Source of the DNA: Spongiibacter nanhainus
Lineage (GTDB): Bacteria; Pseudomonadota; Gammaproteobacteria; Pseudomonadales; Spongiibacteraceae
Assembly: GCF_016132545.1 (NCBI RefSeq)
Contig: NZ_CP066167.1
Coordinates: 2,693,001-2,757,000 of the forward strand
DNA length: 64,000 nt
Direction of reading: 5' to 3'
Shown here: in pieces, positions 45,781 to 53,919 of the stretch
How the letters are laid out: every line of letters starts with the position of its first letter
How positions within the stretch are numbered: position 1 is the first letter of the stretch
Notes under the pieces: generated by a model
What the model was told of the DNA's origin: nothing
The model's input: the letters and a program-made list of their open reading frames with translations, nothing else
The model's database searches: none
Position numbers and translations under genes: made by a program

Positions 45781-46877
45781 GGCTGAAAGTCTCCCTGGTC
45801 CCCAGCAGCTTCTACCGCTGGCGATGGGGGTCGCCGCACATAACCGGGGCCGGGGTGATCGGGGTGCAGCAACCAACAACGGCTGAGATGGTGGTCACCC
45901 CCTTCTCCTTGTCTCATACCGCCAGCCAGATGTGGCGGCATCTCATCGCAAATGGCCATGCGCCGGTCGCAACGCGGCGCAAAAGGGCAACCACCAATTT
46001 CCCCGCGCAAATCCGGCGGCGTGCCGGCTATCGGCCGCAACAGCCGCTGGCTCTGCAAGCTGGGCACTGCCGAACGCAGAGCCTGGGTGTAGGGGTGGGC
46101 AGTATCGGTAAAAATCGATTCTACCGGGCCCGATTCCACCGTGTGCCCGGCGTACATCACCGACACGCTGTCGGCAATATTGGCCACCACCCCCAGGTCG
46201 TGGGTGATAAATAACAGCGCCGTGCCCTGCTCCCGTTGCAACTCTCTGAGCAGCGCCAGCACTTCGGTTTGCACCGTCACATCCAAGGCGGTAGTGGGCT
46301 CATCAGCAATCAGTAACTGGGGTTCGCAAGCGATGGCCATGGCGATCATGGCCCGTTGTAACATGCCGCCAGAAAACTCAAAGGGGTACTGTCGGGCGCG
46401 CTGTTCTGCGTTAGGGATGGCCAAACGCTCCAACAAAGCGATCGCCCGATGCCGGGCTTCTCTACGCCCCATGCCTTTGTGCTCCCGCAGCGGCTCAGCA
46501 ATCTGCTGGCCAATCTGCTGGGTGGGGTCCAGGGCGGTCATGGGGTTTTGAAAGATCATGGCAATGCGGTTGCCCCGCAGTTGCCGCCAGGCCTTGCTGC
46601 CCAGGGCCGGCAGCGGCTCACCGTCGAACAGGCGCCGCTCGGCGTCCACCGAGGCTGCGGGCGGTAATAACCCCAGCAGGCTCATCGCCGTCACGGACTT
46701 ACCACAGCCGGACTCCCCCACCAGCGCCCGACACTCTCCCCGGCGCAAATGCAGTGAAGCATCCCGTACCGGGTGGACCTCGCCGATGCGCACCGACTGA
46801 GCCCGGACATCCACCAGGGTGTCGGTTTTGCGGGTGGCCATGGGGCGGGTTTTGGCTCGCTTGGCGCTAAAACTCAT
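45777..46877 (-). CDS. oppD: Oligopeptide ABC transporter ATP-binding subunit (OppD-type)
   Basis: 366 residues starting at an ATG that overlaps the permease stop by four bases. Walker A is GESGCGKSVTAMSLLG, the signature FSGGMLQRAMIAMA, Walker B LLIADEPTTALDVT, and the C-terminus has the Cys-rich GGCPFAPRCDRRMAICDE segment of peptide-type transporters. It pairs with OppF. About 20 extra N-terminal residues before LVDVRAQSVRIG are poorly conserved. Confidence 0.95.
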   Translation of the reverse strand: MSFSAKRAKTRPMATRKTDTLVDVRAQSVRIGEVHPVRDASLHLRRGECRALVGESGCGKSVTAMSLLGLLPPAASVDAERRLFDGEPLPALGSKAWRQLRGNRIAMIFQNPMTALDPTQQIGQQIAEPLREHKGMGRREARHRAIALLERLAIPNAEQRARQYPFEFSGGMLQRAMIAMAIACEPQLLIADEPTTALDVTVQTEVLALLRELQREQGTALLFITHDLGVVANIADSVSVMYAGHTVESGPVESIFTDTAHPYTQALRSAVPSLQSQRLLRPIAGTPPDLRGEIGGCPFAPRCDRRMAICDEMPPHLAGGMRQGEGGDHHLSRCWLLHPDHPGPGYVRRPPSPAVEAAGDQGDFQP

Positions 46878-48184
46878 TGCGGTACCCCACCACTGCGCTT
46901 GTCGGTGAGATCCCGCAGCGCGTCGCCGAGGATATTAAAGGCCAGCACCGAAATACTGATCATCAAGGCCGGCAGCAATAATTGTCGGGGGTGAGACAGC
47001 AGGGTTTTTATACCGTCATTACACAGTGCACCCCAGGAGGTGGTGGGCGGCGCCACCCCCATACCGATAAATGACAAAAACGCTTCGGTAAAAATCGCCT
47101 GGGGAATGGCAAAACTAAAGGCCACCAGAATCAAGGGCAGCACATTGGGGAACACATGGCGGAAGATAATATGCAGATTACTGAGGCCAGCCAGACGCGC
47201 CGCCTCGACAAAAGGCTGCTGGCGCAAACTTAACACCTGACCGCGAATCAGCCGCGCCGTGCCCGGCCAACTGAGGATCAGCATGGCGATAATCAGCGGG
47301 AAAATGCCGTTTTCCCCCGGGCCAATGCCAAAGGCCACCCGCAGCAAAATCATAAATAACAGAAAGGGTAAGGCGATAACAAAATCCACCAGCCGCATGG
47401 TGGCCTGATCCACCCAACCACCGGCAAAACCCGCCACCGCGCCCAGCAGGCAACCAAAACTGATATACAGCAGCGGCGCCACCACACCGACAAACAGCGA
47501 GGTCTGCCCGCCGGCCATCAGCCGGGCCAGAATATCCCGGCCCAGCGCATCGGTGCCCAGCGGGTGCCCGGGCAACTCTACATAGCTGGGATAGCTGTCC
47601 CCCACTGACACCGGCACCAGGCCTTGGAGCTGGGCCTCAAACAGCGAGATCGCCACCTTGGGGCGAACATCCAGGGCAAACAGTTGCAGCCCGCGGTCAG
47701 CATCCACCACCGTATAACGGTAGATTTGTCGTCGCAGCTGCAGCACATCTTCGTAGTGCCCCTTAGCGGTGGTCCCCAGCGGCAGACCGATGCCGGGTTC
47801 ATCCGCCGGCCCCCGGTAAATCTGGTAGCGCTCCACATCGGGCAGGACTGGCCATTGCAGGCGCACATATTCAGTATTGGCGGCCCGCACTGTCAGGTGT
47901 TTGACCTTGCGCCGCGGCTGCCACTGACCGTGGTCATCCACCACCATCGCCCACTGGCTGGGCAGCGGCCCCTGGGAAGTCAACGACAGCCACTGCTGGG
48001 CTGGGTCCTGCCGCCACAGCTGCGGCCCGAGGGTGACAAACACCACCAATAACACCACTGCCGCACCGGCGATCACCACCGTCGGCGACGACCACAATGA
48101 GGGCTTGGGGCGGCGATAAAATACGTCCGGCTGCTGCATCTGCGCCGGCTGCCAGGGCAAGAAGCGAAACGGGGAAAGACTCAT
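46874..48184 (-). CDS. oppC: Oligopeptide ABC transporter permease (OppC-type) with extra periplasmic domain
   Basis: 436 residues, against about 300 for ordinary OppC/DppC. A membrane segment at about 35-53 is followed by an insertion of roughly 130 residues. The permease proper resumes at HPLGTDALGRD (about residue 207), which normally lies near residue 75. The insertion contains a fibronectin-III-like stretch (YVRLQWPVLPDVERYQIYRG ... IYRYTVVDADRG). The rest has the expected EAA loop (EAARLAGLSNLHIIFRHVFPN) and membrane helices. The extra domain would face the periplasm next to the substrate-binding protein. It overlaps both neighbours by four bases. Confidence 0.93.
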   Translation of the reverse strand: MSLSPFRFLPWQPAQMQQPDVFYRRPKPSLWSSPTVVIAGAAVVLLVVFVTLGPQLWRQDPAQQWLSLTSQGPLPSQWAMVVDDHGQWQPRRKVKHLTVRAANTEYVRLQWPVLPDVERYQIYRGPADEPGIGLPLGTTAKGHYEDVLQLRRQIYRYTVVDADRGLQLFALDVRPKVAISLFEAQLQGLVPVSVGDSYPSYVELPGHPLGTDALGRDILARLMAGGQTSLFVGVVAPLLYISFGCLLGAVAGFAGGWVDQATMRLVDFVIALPFLLFMILLRVAFGIGPGENGIFPLIIAMLILSWPGTARLIRGQVLSLRQQPFVEAARLAGLSNLHIIFRHVFPNVLPLILVAFSFAIPQAIFTEAFLSFIGMGVAPPTTSWGALCNDGIKTLLSHPRQLLLPALMISISVLAFNILGDALRDLTDKRSGGVPQ

Positions 48185-49128
48185 GAATCTGCCCCCCGGT
48201 ACTGACGAATACGGGGATCAATCAGTCCATAACTGATATCCACCAGCACCACCACCAACACCAGGAAGGCACCGTAAAACACCGTGGTGCCCATGATCAC
48301 GGTGTAGTCCAGCTGCTGCACTGCCTGAACAAAGTATCGGCCCAGGCCGGGGATAGCGAAGATCAGCTCCACCACAAAACCACCGGTGGTAATAGCGGCA
48401 ATGGTGGGCCCCAATTCGGTCACCACCGGCAGCACCGCATTGCGTATCTGGTGTCGCCAGAACAGCCGAAAACCACCTAAGCCCTTGGCCCGGGCGGCGG
48501 TGATGTAATCGGCGCTGAGCACCTCCAACATTGAGGCTCGCATTAGCCGGCTCAGGTAGGCCATGGTACCCAGGCCCAATACCAGCGCCGGCACCCACAC
48601 ATGGGACAGGCCGCCCCAGCCCGCCACCGGGATCAGTGAGCTATCGCTCCATTGATTAAGCTGCACAATCACCAGTTGCGCCAGAGCGGCAATAACAAAA
48701 CCCGGCACCGAGATGGCGGCGATCACCCCCAGCATGACCAGCCGATCCGGCCAGCGGTTGCGGTAGATTGCAGCCACTGTCCCCGCCGCCACCGCGCCCA
48801 CCAGGGCGATCAGAATGGCGGCAATACCCAGCACTGCCGACACCGGAAAATGTTCGCGGATGATGTCGTTAACCTGGCGGTTTTCCTGGGTAAACGAAAT
48901 GCCAAAATCCCCCCTCAGCATACTGGTGATATACAGCCAGTACTGCTGAGCCAGGGGTTTGTCCAAGCCATAGCGAGCTTCCAGCTGAGCCCGGACCGCC
49001 GGCGACATGGCCTTTTCCTGAGTCAACGGATCACCGGGCACCGCGTGCATGGCAAAAAACGTGGCAGTGGCGATAAACCACACCGTCAGCAGCCCCCAGC
49101 CCAGTCGACGCAGGATAAAGGCCGCCAT
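48181..49128 (-). CDS. oppB: Oligopeptide ABC transporter permease (OppB-type)
   Basis: 315 residues of standard length. The N-terminal helix IATATFFAMHAVPGDP is that of OppB/DppB, with six membrane segments and the EAA loop TAARAKGLGGFRLFWRHQIRNA. It forms the membrane channel with the OppC-type subunit. Its ATG overlaps the oppA stop (TGATG), and its stop overlaps the next gene, confirming one operon. Confidence 0.95.
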   Translation of the reverse strand: MAAFILRRLGWGLLTVWFIATATFFAMHAVPGDPLTQEKAMSPAVRAQLEARYGLDKPLAQQYWLYITSMLRGDFGISFTQENRQVNDIIREHFPVSAVLGIAAILIALVGAVAAGTVAAIYRNRWPDRLVMLGVIAAISVPGFVIAALAQLVIVQLNQWSDSSLIPVAGWGGLSHVWVPALVLGLGTMAYLSRLMRASMLEVLSADYITAARAKGLGGFRLFWRHQIRNAVLPVVTELGPTIAAITTGGFVVELIFAIPGLGRYFVQAVQQLDYTVIMGTTVFYGAFLVLVVVLVDISYGLIDPRIRQYRGADS

Positions 49129-50753
49129 CAGTCGGCAATCCAGGCGTAGCGGAAGTTGGGGTCACCGCCGAATACCGCCCGGCGCACACCGCGCAGCCGA
49201 GGGTGCTGCACATACAGCGCGCCGTTCTCGTAGGTGGGCAAGATCGGCACATCCTCAACCACGATCTGCTGAATACCGGCCATGGCCTTAAAACGCCGGC
49301 GGGGATCGCTGGTCTGCTGGGCGACCCGGATCAGGCGGTCGTATTCAGCGTTGTGGTAGCGGCCCCGGTTATTGTCGTTCCAGGACGCGAACAGATCCGC
49401 AAAGGTCATAATATCGTCGTAATCCGGACCCCAAGCGGCGGCGACAATATCAAAATCGCCCCGGCGCATCTTCTCCAAACGCTGCTTAAAAACCTGCTGA
49501 TCGATGCGAAGCTCAATACCCAGCCCGGTACGAAATAGATACTGGTAGTACTCGGCCTCTTGGGTGGCCCGAGGGCTGTCCCCGGCCAGTAGCATCAGCG
49601 GCGGAATCTCCTCCAGCCCCAGTTCCTCTTTGGCCAGGCGCAGGTAGCGCCGGGCGGCTGCGATATCCGGCTTCACCCTAGGGGCGGGATATTCCTGACG
49701 AAAGCTGCCCTTTAGCCCTTTGACGGTGACCGGAAACAGCGAATAGGCCGGCTTGATGCCCGGCAGGCCGATCACTTTGTTCACCAACATGGCGGGGTCC
49801 AGCAGGTGTTGAATCGCCTTGCGAAAGGCCCAGTTGCCGGTAATCCGCCCTTCGCGAAAGTTAAACTCCAGAAAGAACAGCGAGCCGGTATGGAAGTCGT
49901 GAATCTCGTAACCGCGGCTCACCGCCTCGCCCATCAAACCGGTATCCAGCGCCGCCAAGGCAATGCGACCATCCCGAAACAAATTAAATTGGGCGCTGGG
50001 ATCGCTGGTGATATACGGCATATCGATTTCCTCGATACGCACCTGCCCGGCATTCCAATAATAGGGGTTTTTGCGCAACCGCAAATGAGCACCGTGGACC
50101 CAGGTCTCCAGACTAAAGGGCCCGTTAAAGACCATCTTGTCGGCATCCGCCGCGTAGCGCCGCCCCCACTGATCGACAATATCCTCCCGCAGCGGCATAA
50201 AGGTCATAAACGCGGTCAGACTGAGAAAATAGGGGCAGGGCTGCTTAAACCTTACCTGCAATTGATAGTCGCCCACCGCCTGCACCCCCAGAGCCTCCGG
50301 CGGTAGCTCCCCATTATTGACCTGCTCAGCATTAGCGATGGGATAGAAGATAAAAGCGTATTGGGAGGCGGTGGCGGGCTTGAGCGCATGGCGCCAGGCA
50401 AACACAAAGTCGTGGGCGGTGACCGGCTTGCCGTCGCTCCAACGGGCATCCCGGCGCAGCCAAAAAGTGGCGCCCTGCTCAGTCAGCTGCCAGTGCTCGG
50501 CAATGCCCGGCACCAGCTCTCCCTCTGGGCCATAGGCTGCCAAGCCCTCCATTAGGTGAGAGAGCACAAAGTTGGCTATGGTATCGGTGGCTACGGCGCT
50601 ATTGAGGGTGGGGGGCTCGGTGGCCAATGACAAGGTCACCGCCTGGCGCTGGGCATCTACCGCCTTGGCATGGGCCGGTGCCGCCAGCAAGGCGGTCAAT
50701 AGTGTAGCTATCAAAGCGGCATACAATGCGGCATGGCCCGGCAGATGATGCAT
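49128..50753 (-). CDS. oppA: Periplasmic oligopeptide-binding protein (OppA-type)
   Basis: 541 residues from ATG 50753, which gives a signal peptide MHHLPGHAALYAALIATLL...APAHA; the open frame beyond is not protein-like. The family 5 solute-binding fold is complete, with SLATEPPTLNSAVATDTIANFVLSHL at the start, FWLRRDARWSDGKPVTAHDFVFAWRHAL, and NPYYWN later. This is the closest to OppA/MppA within the SBP_5 family, so peptide or murein-peptide uptake is likely. It is first in the operon; the 143-bp gap to mnmC must hold the promoter. Confidence 0.93.
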   Translation of the reverse strand: MHHLPGHAALYAALIATLLTALLAAPAHAKAVDAQRQAVTLSLATEPPTLNSAVATDTIANFVLSHLMEGLAAYGPEGELVPGIAEHWQLTEQGATFWLRRDARWSDGKPVTAHDFVFAWRHALKPATASQYAFIFYPIANAEQVNNGELPPEALGVQAVGDYQLQVRFKQPCPYFLSLTAFMTFMPLREDIVDQWGRRYAADADKMVFNGPFSLETWVHGAHLRLRKNPYYWNAGQVRIEEIDMPYITSDPSAQFNLFRDGRIALAALDTGLMGEAVSRGYEIHDFHTGSLFFLEFNFREGRITGNWAFRKAIQHLLDPAMLVNKVIGLPGIKPAYSLFPVTVKGLKGSFRQEYPAPRVKPDIAAARRYLRLAKEELGLEEIPPLMLLAGDSPRATQEAEYYQYLFRTGLGIELRIDQQVFKQRLEKMRRGDFDIVAAAWGPDYDDIMTFADLFASWNDNNRGRYHNAEYDRLIRVAQQTSDPRRRFKAMAGIQQIVVEDVPILPTYENGALYVQHPRLRGVRRAVFGGDPNFRYAWIAD

Positions 50754-50896
50754 TAGCTGCCACCCGGCAACTGAATGACGCTCAGGTCGGCAACCGCTGC
50801 GGCCGTCAGTGAAGCAAAGAGAAACACAGTAACTAGAGACTCGGTTAAACACTGTTACAATAGCGCTCCGCCGGTCATCACCCTGCATACAGCTCT

Positions 50897-52969
50897 GTGG
50901 AACACTCCCCAAATCCTTATCATCTGACTCCCGCCGAAATCCAATGGGACGACGACCATACCCCCGTCGCTGCGCCCTTCGGCGATGTGTACTTTTCCCG
51001 CGACAATGGTCTGGAGGAAAGCCGTTACGTCTTTCTCGATCACAATGCCCTAGCCCAGCGCTGGTCCGAGCTGGCACCGGCCGGTGGACGTTTTACCATT
51101 GTGGAAACCGGTTTTGGTACCGGTTTGAATTTTTTGCTGGCCTGGCAGCTGTGGCAACAATTGGCCCCGCCTGGCTGGACGCTGCACTACTTGTCGGTAG
51201 AGAAACACCCGCTGCGACCGGCGGACCTGGCCCGGGCTCAGCAATACTGGCCCGAGGCGCTGCGCGACCTGAGCCTCATACTACAGCACAATTATCCAAG
51301 TCTGATACCCGGCCATCACCGCAGAATGTTGAATAAGTCACAAGTCTGCCTGGATCTGTGTTTTGGTGATGTAGGCAACATCTTGCCCCACCTTGCCGAG
51401 CCGGGCGGACTACCCTGCGTGGACGCCTGGTTCCTGGATGGTTTTGCCCCCGCCAGCAATCCCGGCATGTGGACGCCAGAACTGTTCCAGTCGATGGCCC
51501 GGCTCAGCGCCCAAGGCGCCACCTTCGCCACATTTACCGCTGCCGGCGCGGTGAAGCGCGGGCTGCGGGAGGTCGGCTTTGCAGTGGAAAAAGTGAAAGG
51601 CTATGGCCGCAAACGGGAAATGCTAAGGGGCCATTGGCCCGACTCACCCAGCGCTGAGCAGCCGCCCGAGTGCCCGCCGAGCACACCCTCTCTGCACACA
51701 GCAGACAAGTCGCGGTCACAGCAACTACCCTGGCACCAACCCGCCGCCCAGCATCCGGTCAGTTCCGTTGCAGTTATCGGCGCTGGGCTGGCGGGTTGCA
51801 GCACCGCCGCGGCCCTTACCAAACGCGGCCTTAGGGTCACCGTCATCGAGCGGGAGGCCAAAGTCGCCAGCGGCGCCTCGGGCAATCCACAGGGCGTTTT
51901 GTACACCAAATTGTCACCCCAACCGGGGCCCCTCAATCAGTTCACCCTGAGCAGCTTTCTCTATGCCTGCCAGCACTATCAACCCTTGGTAAATAGCGGC
52001 GCCATCGATGGCGAGCTGTGCGGGGTGCTGCAGACCGCCAACACGCCCCGTGAACGGGAGCACTGGCAACGGCTACAACAGCAGTTAAGCAACCCCCAAG
52101 ACGAGGCCGATTGGCTGCGCTTTGTCGATGCCGCCGACACCGAAAGATACTGCGGCCTGGCCATCGACCGCCCCGCGCTGTTTTACCCCAATGCTGGCTG
52201 GCTGGTGCCGGGCAGCGTCTGTCAGGCGGCGCTGAGGGACAGCAATATCGACGTGATCACTCACAGCGAGGCCATCGATCTGCAATGGCAGACCGACGGC
52301 AATCAATGGCGGGTAATGGATGCCCGCAACCAGGAATTGTGTCGGGCCGACGCGGTGGTGATCGCCAATAGCCATGACGCCACCACGTTGCCCCACTGCG
52401 GCGAGCTGCCCCTGCGGCGTATTCGCGGCCAGCTCACCTATCTGCCGGAGAGTGACCTTGCCCAGCGCCCCAGCTCAGTGATCTGCCACGAGGGCTACCT
52501 GGCACCGCCGGTGGAGGGTCAAGTTTGCCTGGGGGCCAGTTTTGACCTTCACGCCGACTCGCTGGCCATTACCGACGACGACCACCAGCACAACCTGGCC
52601 CAGCTCGACGATATCGCGCCGGGGCTGGTGGCCGCGCCCCATATCCTTGGCGGTCGAACCGCCTGGCGCTGCGCCAGCCCGGATTACCTGCCTATCGTCG
52701 GCGCAGTACCGGATATTGCCGCCTTTGAAGAGGACTATGCCCCGCTGCGCAAAGATGCTCGCCAAAATATCGACCGCCCCGGCCGCTACCTGCCCAACCT
52801 CTACGTCAACGTCGCCCACGGCTCCCGGGGGCTAACCTCCACCCCGCTGTGCGCCGAGTTGCTGGCCAGTTACCTGTGCCGAGAATTGCGTCCCCTGCCA
52901 TTTTCACTGTGTGAGCACCTGTCACCGGCGCGATTTGTGATCCGCGACCTGATGCGAAACCGGCGATAA
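50897..52969 (+). CDS. mnmC: tRNA 5-methylaminomethyl-2-thiouridine biosynthesis bifunctional protein MnmC
   Basis: 690 residues starting at a GTG (50897). The N-terminal methyltransferase domain has the FGTGLNFLLAWQLW SAM loop and the DAWFLDGFAPASNPGMW catalytic block. From about residue 290 the FAD-dependent oxidoreductase domain begins with VAVIGAGLAGCSTAAALTKRG and ends with ITCLP-like FAD contacts and the NVAHGSRGLTSTPLCAELLA tail. It completes mnm5s2U34 in the wobble position of certain tRNAs. It is divergent from oppA. Confidence 0.96.
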   Translation: MEHSPNPYHLTPAEIQWDDDHTPVAAPFGDVYFSRDNGLEESRYVFLDHNALAQRWSELAPAGGRFTIVETGFGTGLNFLLAWQLWQQLAPPGWTLHYLSVEKHPLRPADLARAQQYWPEALRDLSLILQHNYPSLIPGHHRRMLNKSQVCLDLCFGDVGNILPHLAEPGGLPCVDAWFLDGFAPASNPGMWTPELFQSMARLSAQGATFATFTAAGAVKRGLREVGFAVEKVKGYGRKREMLRGHWPDSPSAEQPPECPPSTPSLHTADKSRSQQLPWHQPAAQHPVSSVAVIGAGLAGCSTAAALTKRGLRVTVIEREAKVASGASGNPQGVLYTKLSPQPGPLNQFTLSSFLYACQHYQPLVNSGAIDGELCGVLQTANTPREREHWQRLQQQLSNPQDEADWLRFVDAADTERYCGLAIDRPALFYPNAGWLVPGSVCQAALRDSNIDVITHSEAIDLQWQTDGNQWRVMDARNQELCRADAVVIANSHDATTLPHCGELPLRRIRGQLTYLPESDLAQRPSSVICHEGYLAPPVEGQVCLGASFDLHADSLAITDDDHQHNLAQLDDIAPGLVAAPHILGGRTAWRCASPDYLPIVGAVPDIAAFEEDYAPLRKDARQNIDRPGRYLPNLYVNVAHGSRGLTSTPLCAELLASYLCRELRPLPFSLCEHLSPARFVIRDLMRNRR

Positions 52970-52977
52970 GCGGTATC

Positions 52978-53919
52978 ATGGCCGCTATGACCGCCAGTCC
53001 TCCATACCGCTCCTGCGCCCCAGGCCCTAGCTCAAGGGGTTGTTGGGCCATGCTGCATGTTGTTTTTGTGGCAATGGTGGCGCTGCTTCCCCTGTCCGGC
53101 TTTGCCCAAGCGGCAACGAGTCCGACCCTTACCCAGGCGCCAAAGCTGGATTATCACGTTGTGGCCCGCTACCCCCACAATCCGGCCTTCTTTACTCAGG
53201 GCCTGGAGTTGTACAAGGGGCGTCTGTTCGAGACCAGTGGGCTCTACGGTCGCTCCCGGGTGTTGTCCTACCCGTTTCCTCCGCCGGAGAGCACGCCGGC
53301 CTTTGGTCTTAAAGGGGTGGCATTGCCGGAAAGGCTGTTTGCCGAGGGCCTCACCCTCTACCGGGATCGACTCTACGTGCTCACCTGGCGGGCCGGCCTG
53401 GGCCTGGTGCTGGACGCCGAAAGCTTCGCACTGCTGTCGCGATTCCGCTACGCCGGCGAGGGCTGGGGCCTGTGTTATAACTCGAGCCTGGGAGAGGGCG
53501 GCAGCATGGTTATGAGCAATGGCACTGCCACGCTGCAATGGTTAGCCCCAGACGACCTGAAGGTAAAGCGCAAAATCGTTGTAAGGGATGGCGGCCAGCC
53601 AGTGGATAAGCTGAATGAACTGGAGTGTCTGGGCGATGTCATTTTGGCAAATCGCTGGCAGCACAACGACATCGTCATCATTCATAGCCGCAGTGGCCAA
53701 GTGCTGGCGCGGCTGGACCTCAGTGAACTGGTCCCAGAGGGCCTCAACCCCCAGGCGGTACTTAACGGCATCGCCTATGATCACGATAGCGACAATTGGC
53801 TTGTGACCGGCAAACTTTGGCCCCATATTTACCGTATACAATTTCAACTACCAGTGACGGAAACCCCCGTCGCCGGCGTAAACGCGCCTACAACCACACC
53901 ATCGCAAGGAGTGTTATGA
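52978..53919 (+). CDS. Secreted glutaminyl-peptide cyclotransferase
   Basis: 313 residues starting at 52978 (other ATGs at 52987 and 53050). A hydrophobic signal (MLHVVFVAMVALLPLSGFAQA) precedes the mature domain. The plant-type (five-bladed propeller) glutamine cyclotransferase pattern is clear: ARYPHNPAFFTQGLELYKGRLFETSGLYGRSRV and LNELECLGDVILANRWQHNDI. It forms pyroglutamate at peptide N-termini in the periplasm. It starts 9 bp after mnmC, and its stop overlaps the next ATG by four bases, so it is translationally coupled to the M16 protease. Confidence 0.9.
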   Translation: MAAMTASPPYRSCAPGPSSRGCWAMLHVVFVAMVALLPLSGFAQAATSPTLTQAPKLDYHVVARYPHNPAFFTQGLELYKGRLFETSGLYGRSRVLSYPFPPPESTPAFGLKGVALPERLFAEGLTLYRDRLYVLTWRAGLGLVLDAESFALLSRFRYAGEGWGLCYNSSLGEGGSMVMSNGTATLQWLAPDDLKVKRKIVVRDGGQPVDKLNELECLGDVILANRWQHNDIVIIHSRSGQVLARLDLSELVPEGLNPQAVLNGIAYDHDSDNWLVTGKLWPHIYRIQFQLPVTETPVAGVNAPTTTPSQGVL

